Part shown: one piece after another, positions 9,454 through 17,660 of the stretch
Layout: each line of letters begins with the position of its first letter
Numbering within the stretch: the stretch's first letter is position 1
Assembly: GCA_047495785.1 (NCBI GenBank)
Contig: JBLDXI010000032.1
Location: 3,534,001-3,598,000 of the forward strand
Direction: 5' to 3'
Source: Lepidodermella squamata
Lineage: Eukaryota; Gastrotricha
Length of the DNA: 64,000 bases
The notes under the pieces: generated by a model
Database searches by the model: none
The model's input: the letters and a program-made list of their open reading frames with translations, nothing else
What the model was told of the DNA's origin: nothing
Translations under genes and position numbers: made by a program

Positions 9454-11998
9454 ATGTCTATTAGAAAAGCACTTGTTACCTTGATCTTTTCTAGCAGTTT
9501 AGTGGATCTACTGCGCTGCCAAACGGATGTAAGTCCAACTTTCAAGTCGGTTGTGGAATTCAAGTTCGAATTTGGAATTGCCAATTATTTTAGGTGGGCA
9601 GTGAACTTCCCCGAGTATGTGGAGCCAAACCACCTCAAGCTAACGATGACAGCGACATGCCGTGGCTGGTAATGCTATCTTTTTTCTTCGCATCCCATCA
9701 TTTAAAATGCATCAATTCTGCAGGTTGTACTTGAGATTTACTTCCCTGGTGATACAGAGCCAAGCTTCTGCGGGGCGATATTGATTAACCAGCAATGGTT
9801 ACTAACAGCAGCTCACTGTGTCTCCACCCAGAGCAGCCGAGCAGTCAACATCAGCGCCTATTTAGGCAAACAAAACGAAGTACTGACAAAATCTGCTGCA
9901 GTGCCCTGCAAAACTACCGTGCCGCATCCGCAGTTCACAGTTCAGGCTTCAGGTGGTGCGGTTGAGAACAATTTTGCCCTGGTTAAAATGGATAACCCGG
10001 TGAAAGCTTTCAACGCAAAAATCAGACCAGTCTGCCTGCCAGAAACCTGCAGCATTGACTCTAAGTGTCGGCAGCTGCAGGCAGTTGGATGGGGAGGTGC
10101 ATCAGGGCCAGAAGGTAAATGAGTTTGATTCACGTCACTGAATCATCTAGATTTTATTTCAAAAGCTTCTCTTCGAGACAAGACCAGACTTTCGGTTAAA
10201 AGAGCCACCCTAAATGTGAAATCAAACTCGGAATGTGGCGGGTCTACATTGGATTCCTTATTCTGTGCTGACGCTCCACCTGGTCAGGATACATGCGTCG
10301 GAACATCAGGTGGCCCAACCCTATGCACATCGGATGGGAAAGTTTACGCCACCGGTGTAATGTCCAATGGCGATTATGATTGCGGCACAGCTGGAGACCC
10401 GGCGTACTACAACAAGATCTGTGCTGTTATGCCGTGGTTGAAGTCGGTCTTGCAAGGGAAGGCTACAGCTCAGACGGTCACGCCAAAGCCTCAATCGGTG
10501 GGTTTAAGCTCCACTAATGCTTATTGATGTATAATCAACTTATTGATAGTGTCAAATGCCAACGGATGACCGCGGGACTTTTGTTGTTGATGGAACTGCG
10601 ACCCAAAACGAGGTCGATAAGGGCACTAGGGTGACATTGAATTGCAGATCGGGCTTCAAGGTACAAGGGGCCAGAATGAGCGACTGCCTTGGCGGCTCGA
10701 AGTGGTTGCCAGCTGTGGGGAAGTGTGTAGCCGACTCAATGAGTATGCAGTTTTATTCGCAATTTACAGCTTTATTTTCAAATTAACTTTGCGCAGCAAC
10801 TACTCCTACAACAACAGCGGAGGCTTTTCAAACTAAAAATTTCGGTGATACGTCTAGGTTCTGCGCCTTTCCAGGTGACGTTTTGTCGAAGACACGAGGA
10901 GGTACTTTCAAGTTGAATAGACAACCCATTCCGGCTTCCATTCGCGCCGGTGATGCTGTTAATGTCGGAGGCAACTTGGATCTGACTTGCCTAGACACCC
11001 ACAGGCTACTGGGCAGTGCCTCGTCTCGATGTACAAATGACGGATGGTCACCGAAGATCGGGCGGTGCATCTTCATGGATGCAAAGCAAGAGGGTATGTA
11101 AAAGCTTCCCCTAATACAATTAATGAAATTGGCTCATTCCAAAGATACCACATCAACTAAAACTGTTGCGTCAAGCAGTAGGACTACGAGCAGCCGTCGG
11201 CGGCCGACTACAACCACTCGGGCAGCAGCAGTAACAACCCGGAGGGCCACGAAACCAACTGTGGGTGAAAGTTACCAGTATCCAGATGACGATGATGTTG
11301 CAACTAGTAAGGCTCCTATTACGACTACAACCCCTCGAGCTGCAGTAGGTCAGGCGAACGCCCTAGGTACTTCAGCCCCTTCGCCGCGGCTCATCGACGC
11401 AGCTAAATCAGGTCGGCTTGATGCAGTTATGCGGCGGGTAAATCAAAACGGCGATTTCGTCGACTCGAGAGATGAAGGTACAGGGAGAACGCCGTTGATA
11501 ATTGCTGCAGCGAACAACAAGGACGAAATCGTCGAGTTCTTACTAGCTAAAAATGCTAATGTCAACCTTCAGGCAAATGACATGACGACACCGCTGATAG
11601 CTGCGGCGCAAACGGGCTCGAATCGAGCTGTCGATGCTCTCTTGAACAAAGGCGCGAATGTGAACTTGAAGGATAGTGATGGCTTTTCAGCCCTGATGCA
11701 TGCGGCTAATGGCGACTACAAAGCTATTGCTGAATCTTTGATTCGGAAGGGGGCAAATGTTAATGATAAGGACAACGATGGCAGAACGGCGTTGCATCAC
11801 GCTGCCGATAATAATGCTCAACAGGCAGGAGCTGCCCTCCTAAATGCCCCGGGGATCAATTTGAATTTGAAAGACAATAGTGGTATGACGGCCCTGGTCA
11901 TCGCCGACACGAAGCAACTCGCTGCTTTTGGCACCCTTCTAGTTGGCAAAGGGGCTGATAAAACTGGGTGCTCTAAGCTGACTGCTTGCCGGTGGTGA
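9454..11998 (+). CDS. Secreted trypsin-like pseudoprotease with two sushi domains and ankyrin repeats
   Basis: Seven exons (9454-9528, 9594-9668, 9724-10114, 10166-10497, 10550-10742, 10797-11093, 11145-11998); 738 aa with every junction in frame. Order: signal peptide; S1 protease domain (about 30-270) with CGAILINQQWLLTAAHC and VGTSGGP; two sushi/CCP domains; a Thr/Arg-rich linker; about five ankyrin repeats (about 545-725) with repeated TPLIIAA and KGANVN motifs. His81 and Ser228 of the triad are present. The DIAL motif carrying the catalytic Asp reads NFAL (Asn133), and the Asp before the nucleophile is Thr, so activity is doubtful. Ankyrin repeats are normally intracellular, so this fusion behind a signal peptide is odd. 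It sits inside the secreted-protein cluster. Proteases with CCP domains occur in invertebrate immunity; a role here is inference. Confidence 0.85.
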
Positions 11999-12155
11999 CC
12001 TGAAAACTTATTCGAGTTCAATAATAAATTCAATGGTTCATTTTTTTATTGGAGTATCTCAAAGATTGACTAGCAAAGCTTTGCAGAGTATTGCATTATA
12101 TTTTACAGTTGCAAAAATAGGCGTTTTTTTTCCCATATTAAGCTGGTCCAACGAT

Positions 12156-12570
12156 TTACATGAGGGCAGCGAAATCTGTTCCGCCGTTTGTGACTTGGTC
12201 TTTCAAAAATTCAACTCTTTCCTCGAATGGCACGCCTTCGAGTAAGCAGTAGGTCATAAACTCAAGCGAGATACGGATGTTGTCACCACTTGCAACGACT
12301 GAAATAACATAGGACAGGTTTTTGAGATATAGCGTGTATTGATTTCTTACCTTTAGCGAGATCTCCATTCTTGATTTTCAACTTCCTAGCTGTCGATTTC
12401 GTCCACTGATCACATGTTCGCTTATCGTTTGCCAGGATGCCAACAATTTCTACCATCGCAGTCATAACCGGATCATCTTGATCTATCTGTTGCTGTGAAT
12501 CGATAGGTATCGCATAGCTGATAGCTACCACGAAGGCCGCAAATAAGGTCAAAGCTACTGCGGAGGACAT
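12156..12570 (-). CDS. Small secreted protein, C-x2-W-x34-C family, member E
   Basis: Minus strand, exons 12570-12351 and 12298-12156; 120 aa. Signal peptide (VALTLFAAFVVAISYA), a Gln/Asp linker, then the domain: CDQW, NGDLAK at the phase-1 intron, SGDNIRISLEFMTYC, LLEGVPFEERVEFL. The post-cysteine segment VPFEER resembles EPFDER of member F, so E and F may be sister copies. The two start about 690 bp apart and are divergently transcribed. Function unknown. Confidence 0.78.
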
Positions 12571-12630
12571 ATTATTGTTTTATTCAAGGTGAATATTTGG
12601 AACTATTACCGGGGCTTGTTTTGAATGCGG

Positions 12631-12640
12631 CTTTTATTCT
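12631..12640 (-). promoter_or_regulatory. TATA-like box, member E
   Basis: AGAATAAAAG on the minus strand, about 60 bp before the member E start codon. This is the weakest of the seven matches. Confidence 0.3.
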
Positions 12641-13184
12641 TCCCCGCTCAGATCAGCCTACGACTGTTTTTATTCGAACCGTGAAAAACATTTGTATAGA
12701 TTACATTATTATTTTAATGAGCGTGTTTTACGCCCGATTTGACGTAAATATCGGACATCGATGTTATTTGTTCTAATTTTTCAGGCGGCAATCATTATTT
12801 TTGTTCATTTTCAACGACGTCACTTCGCACTTCCGTCAGCACGATTCTAATCTTGGAAATCTTGGAGGATAAAATCGCCTAGGTCTGATGATTTCATATA
12901 TAGCCATTTGCGTTGGAGTGAGAATAAAATTCTGCCCGCAATTTCGACCGAAAATGTATCACCAAGTAACAAAGCGAAATTTTTAATTGAACGTGACTAG
13001 GCAATTTTCAGTCCTTCCTGACTTTGCGAGCAAAAAATTAACCCCACGAAACAAATCAGCTAAAAAATCGGAGGCAGATGGCGAAGCTCATTTCTTTTCG
13101 AGGCGGGTTGGTAAGGTGACTTATGCACGCAGCGGGTCCTACGCGTGATGAAAAATGCGAAGTCACATCCGCCGAGGATGGCGC
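12641..13184. other. Divergent promoter region between members E and F
   Basis: Noncoding by inspection. It separates two divergently transcribed family members and is a candidate shared control region. Confidence 0.4.
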
Positions 13185-13191
13185 TATAAAA
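13185..13191 (+). promoter_or_regulatory. TATA box, member F
   Basis: TATAAAA about 70 bp before the member F start codon. Confidence 0.55.
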
Positions 13192-13257
13192 CTGACGAAT
13201 TGAAGCCATAAATTTCGCGCATAATTTCATATCCAACTTTTTGAGATTAACAAAAAA

Positions 13258-13767
13258 ATGTCCGCTAAATATATCGTCTTCAGTATGGCCATCACGGCTT
13301 CTTTAATTTTGAGCGTTTGCTGCGATTCATCCGTCGAAGATCAGGATGAAGATGAGCGAGTTGAGAAGCGCCTCAAGCTGAACTTCGATTTCATGGACGA
13401 AAATTTGTCGTGTGAAAATTGGTACTCGCTGAAGGCGAAGAAACTCGGCATGAGCATGGCTCGGCTAACTCGAAGTATGAACATATTTTTTTTTGCTATA
13501 ATTATTTAATTAATATTTCTATGCATTTCAGCTATTTCGACAACCAAAGATCCTATTCTCACTGTCGAGTTCATCCTGTATTGTATTATGGAAGGCGAAC
13601 CCTTCGACGAACGGCTCGAGGCCATTGAAAAGACCTTGGAGGATGAAGTCGGCGGTGGCGAGACGTTGGCGAAAATTTCAGCCGTGACTACGACTACGCC
13701 AAAGCCAGAAAAGCCGCGAAAGAAGCAGCAACACCTTCGCAAAAGCCGCAGCGCCATGTTGTTCTAA
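13258..13767 (+). CDS. Small secreted protein, C-x2-W-x34-C family, member F
   Basis: Exons 13258-13474 and 13532-13767; 150 aa, the longest member. Signal peptide (FSMAITASLILSVCC), an acidic then basic pro-region containing VEKRLK, which could be a dibasic cleavage site, then the domain: CENW, SMARLTR at the phase-1 intron, VEFILYC, IMEGEPFDERLEAI. A Thr/Pro/Lys-rich tail (TTTTPKPEKPRKK) follows the domain. Here the Thr/Pro-rich segment is C-terminal, whereas in members C and G it is N-terminal. Function unknown. Confidence 0.75.
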
Positions 13768-14389
13768 TCAAAACGCCTGTTATTAAATTTTTCTAAATTT
13801 TTCATATTTCCTATACATTCCGATTTGATATTGTGTGGTTCATCTTCTTCTGCAGCACATCATCATTGATAAGGATAGCCGAGAGATCGTGGCCAATTTT
13901 TTTGCACCGAATAAAAACAAGCGTCCAAAAAGGTCCGCCTATTTTTCAGGTGACATAATTGTTGTCGAACTTATTGCGGAGGAAAATACCACGTCATTCA
14001 CACCTCATTTAACCACTGATGGGGCAATTTAATCTATTCAACACTCCACAGCTTGTTTCGCATCAAGCGGAAATAATTAACCGCAAATTTATTAAAATGC
14101 ATTCAATCTAATAAAATTGAGGTAACATTTCCTGAAATGAGCTATAACCGATGATGGGAAAGAAAAATGCGAAACAGAGCGTTATGTAAAAAGACCCACC
14201 GATTTCTTTTTAACAATAGCTTGTTTTTAACCGACGCCTACGAAGCGAGTTGTGATGTGGGCATTTAAACCAATCAAATCGCCCTATTTAAATCTAATTT
14301 TGCGCTCAGTCCCTTTCATAAATAATTTTCCATCTTTTATTGAAAGCAGCCACTTGGGACTAAAATAACTTCGCGTTATACTCCCCCAT
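13768..14389. other. Intergenic, no gene seen
   Basis: 3' flank of member F and upstream flank of member G. The frame at 13835-14032 has no recognisable signature. Confidence 0.4.
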
Positions 14390-14397
14390 CTATATAA
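14390..14397 (+). promoter_or_regulatory. TATA box, member G
   Basis: CTATATAA about 95 bp before the member G start codon. Confidence 0.5.
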
Positions 14398-14490
14398 TGG
14401 AGTTATTGTCGTCTGAGCATCATTCTAAACTGATTCTTCCTATTTTTTTTAGCAAACCGTTAGCTTCCTTTGTATTTAATTTATCCCAAG

Positions 14491-14949
14491 ATGTTTCGCT
14501 CGATTGTCTTGCCGCTGGTTTTTCTCGGCCTGGTCGCAATCATCTCAGCAAAACCTTTGAAGAAGGTAGTAAAAAACAGCAAGGGTGCTGCCGTCCCCAC
14601 GACCACAACTGCAGCACCAACAACTCGCATGGGCATCGATGAGGAAGATGGCAATCTCCTAATTGAAATGGCTGACAATGAAGAATCAACGTGCCCAACT
14701 TGGACCCGCAAAATGTCTGACAAACTCGAAATCTCGCCCGAACGCCTAGCTAGCCGTAAGTTCAAATACTTGCCATTTTCTTCTGGTTTAATAAATAGCT
14801 TTTCCTTAGTGGTGACGGAGGGCAAGAACTCGAATTTGGCTTTCGAATTTATGGTCTTCTGCGTGCTCGACGGTCTCCCGATGCAGGACCGCTTGGATAT
14901 GCTGAAAAGCGGCATTTCGTTTCAAGACACCGCGATTTCTGATGCGTAA
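14491..14949 (+). CDS. Small secreted protein, C-x2-W-x34-C family, member G
   Basis: Exons 14491-14755 and 14810-14949; 134 aa. The first ATG of the frame is used, giving a signal peptide (SIVLPLVFLGLVAIISA). A basic stretch and a Thr/Ala/Pro linker (PTTTTAAPTT) precede the domain: CPTW, ERLAS at the phase-1 intron, LAFEFMVFC, VLDGLPMQDRLDML. Linker and domain order match member C on the opposite strand 7 kb away. Function unknown. Confidence 0.8.
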   Translation: MFRSIVLPLVFLGLVAIISAKPLKKVVKNSKGAAVPTTTTAAPTTRMGIDEEDGNLLIEMADNEESTCPTWTRKMSDKLEISPERLASRKFKYLPFSSGLINSFSLVVTEGKNSNLAFEFMVFCVLDGLPMQDRLDMLKSGISFQDTAISDA

Positions 14950-15190
14950 CACCCGTCGTGATCTTATCCAAAATCGGTGACGGCGATATCTTTTCTCACC
15001 ATTTGAGTTATAGGCTTTTGGCAAAAAAATAATTATGAGAATATTCTTCACTGCATCTCGCATAGAAAATAAGTCTATTAACACAGATTGATTTTCGACT
15101 ATTGACACTCCGGTTACAAATAAAAAGACTCTTGTTGCTTTTTACAATTTTTATTTACAAAACTGCAAGTACAAAGGAATTGTGAGAGTT

Positions 15191-16829
15191 TTACTCAGGG
15201 GGGACGACGAATAAATCACGAATCTTACGATCGGACACAAATTTTCCCTTGAAATCCGAGGGATCGGGTTGCATTGCTAGCCAAACGATCGAATCGGCAT
15301 TACGATCGTCCAAGTTACCCGGTTCCCAATTGCCAAACACGCCAGGGCAGCAGGAGGTGAACACCACGCTTTTCGGCTCCTTTTCCTCATCGAAATGGCG
15401 CTGGTAGCAGGACGCCAGTAAATTGACGCCCATTTTCGCGATGCCTAGGGCGTAGATGCTGCCTAGAGTGAAGTGTTCCATAACGCGTTTTTCAGGTGAA
15501 CCCGTCATACAGCCGTTTTGAGTCTCAAGCACGTTGAGATCTGTCTTCAGAAACAGGTCCATCGCCTCGCTGACTTGCTTTACGCTACGACATTTTCGAA
15601 GCCTCTGCTGCATTACCTCATTAGTATGCATAAAACTTGAAAAGAAAATCCAATAAATAATTCTTTGTTTGCCTGTAATTTTACCTGGCTTGCGAGAACC
15701 TACTGGAAACGAAAATAACCCGTGATTGTTCCGCCATCAGTGGGAGAAGTTCGTCGCAAACTGCAACTGTGTCGAAGTAGTTGCTTTTCACAGTTTCCTG
15801 GAACTTCTCCGGGTCGAACTTGAACCAGCGATCATATTTAGCATCGCGAACATTGGGGAATGATCCGACGTTCAGCACTAGGATATCGATCGATTTGTGA
15901 TCTTCGTAGAGTTCGTCGCGAAATCGGCACAAGTCAGCTGAGCAACTCGGGGCAACTTCTCGAAAATGGGTGTTGTAGCAGTCAAAATCGTTACGTAAAC
16001 GATCGATCGCTTCCTGGCCACTCTTCGGATCTCGCGCTGTCAAATAGCCAGCCCAGTGTTTGTTTTCCGATAGAATATCTTTCATAATCGCAAAGTCGAG
16101 GTCAGTCACCTTTTCGCCACAAGCTACGACTACAACTTTGCCGGGCGTCAGGTCAGGTTGAACGAATTTCGAAAAAATGGCTGGTTCCGATCGCCGTCTC
16201 TCGCCAACTTTCATGCTTGATTGCAAATTCGTATCATTCGCTCGGGAAATTATCGGCGGTTCATTCGTGGCCGTTGGCGTCATCATGTTGTCCTCGCCCA
16301 AATTTTCGATTGAGGATTCATTCAGATCACTGCCTTCAGCTACGTTGTCAGGGTCAGGGGTTTTATCCGAGGCAATTGACCTCGTTGACCAATCGACGCT
16401 CGAGCCTCGGGTGTTTGATACCACTTGGCCATGCGATTCTTCTCCAATCACGTACCGCATTGGTTCAAGCCTGCTATTGCTAGACGACTTGTTGTTATTG
16501 TCATCTGGAGGCTGTTTCGGAAAATGGATTTCAACTCGTTTTGGTGAAGATTCATCGGCTTTTTCGGCTGCCATGATCGACTGAATGTTGGAAGGAGGAT
16601 CGATCGGTAGCTCGACCTTGACGTCTTCTTCGTTGTTCGGGGTTCCGGGCGGCGTGGCTGGATGATCGTCGATATTTCGTTCACCCGTCGGCGGCAAAAC
16701 ATCGCTAGAGTCTCCTTCTTCTCTCGCCTCCGTTTTAGTCGATGATTTCTTGTGAAACACTTTGCGTAGCACCTGAAAGCGAAAATAAACTTAGGTATCG
16801 AATATGCTGAAAACACATGCCTTCTCCAT
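15191..16829 (-). CDS. Carbonyl-reductase-like short-chain dehydrogenase with long N-terminal extension
   Basis: Minus strand. Main exons 16772-15685 and 15635-15191. A first mini-exon 16829-16821 (Met-Glu-Lys) is inferred because 16772 follows a CTTTCAG acceptor; the joining 48-bp intron would start with GC. Total 513 aa. Residues 1 to about 190 are low complexity (Pro/Asp/Ser-rich). The C-terminal part resembles CBR1: NVGSF, VIFVSSR with the catalytic Ser, YALGIAK with Tyr and Lys, and TSCCPGVFGN followed by KGKFVSDRKI. The Gly-rich NAD(P)-binding motif is degenerate (ACGEKVTDLD in place of TGxxxGxG), so cofactor binding or activity may be lost. Likely cytosolic; substrate unknown. Confidence 0.7.
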
Positions 16830-17015
16830 GGCTTGATCAAAATTGCTACGATAATTGAATGAAATTTCAAAAAGTCAAAAAGTTCACCTTCATATGCAGT
16901 TTTATTACGCAACAACGGAGCGAGAAGCTGAGAAACTACGCAACAGAGATCATCTTTATTATCACAGAAATTATCACAGAAAATCGATTTTCGATGCAGT
17001 CCAGTTCAAAAACTA

Positions 17016-17660
17016 TTAGAAGTCCTCCAAATCAGCGACTCGAACAACTGGAGGCATGTTAAAAGCGGTGATGCTGAGTCCATTTAGCGAGTTGAGTTTG
17101 AAAAATTCCGATTTTAAACGACTCCACGTTGGTATCAATGCGTAGTTCAAGTAACAGCCGACGAAGCAAATCGCAGCGATGATGTCGGACGCGACTAGAA
17201 CGGCTAAAAATATTGTGCTGTCATCTGTTAGCCGGCGAATCGACTCGTCGAGTGAGCGAGGCGTGACGATACCGTAAAGCGATACAATTTTCGTCAAAAC
17301 AACAGTGAAAAACGGGTAGATGATGCGAAGAAATTCCGCCATGGTTGGCCAAGGCATGCGCCACTCAATCAATGGCTTCAAATGCTGACGCGTCGCCTTT
17401 ATGCGGTACCGCTCGAGGCACAACTCGCAGGCCATTTTTGGGTTTGTCAAGGCCGTCAGCGCTTTTTCCAGGCAAGTTTTGTGAATATACGCTACGCTGC
17501 CACGACAACCGCAGACATTTGTGTAGAGATCAGCAACATGACCCGACAAACAAATTCGGCAAAAGTTTTCTGAATTCGCTGGCGTTGACGCACGTTGGCA
17601 GTCATCGTCGTCGTCGAAACTTTTGCGAACGGATATAACAAAATCATTGCTACCTGGCAT
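17016..17660 (-). CDS. MARCH-type RING-CH E3 ubiquitin ligase
   Basis: Single exon, 214 aa. A C4HC3 RING-CH domain lies at about residues 33-85: FCRICL, CGCRGSVAYIHKTCL and CELC, with the RGS-x-x-x-[IV]-H-x-x-C-L signature typical of membrane-associated MARCH ligases. Two hydrophobic segments follow (around FLRIIYPFFTVVLTKIVSL and IFLAVLVASDIIAAICFVG), giving the RING-TM-TM layout of MARCH2/3/8-like proteins. Expected to sit in endosomal or plasma membranes and ubiquitinate membrane proteins. The N-terminus has an acidic run (DDDDD). Confidence 0.85.
   Translation of the reverse strand: MPGSNDFVISVRKSFDDDDDCQRASTPANSENFCRICLSGHVADLYTNVCGCRGSVAYIHKTCLEKALTALTNPKMACELCLERYRIKATRQHLKPLIEWRMPWPTMAEFLRIIYPFFTVVLTKIVSLYGIVTPRSLDESIRRLTDDSTIFLAVLVASDIIAAICFVGCYLNYALIPTWSRLKSEFFKLNSLNGLSITAFNMPPVVRVADLEDF

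Noticed and set aside
14481-14915. Minus-strand 144-codon frame opposite member G
   Set aside because: Antisense shadow crossing the intron; member G has the signal peptide, domain and splice sites.
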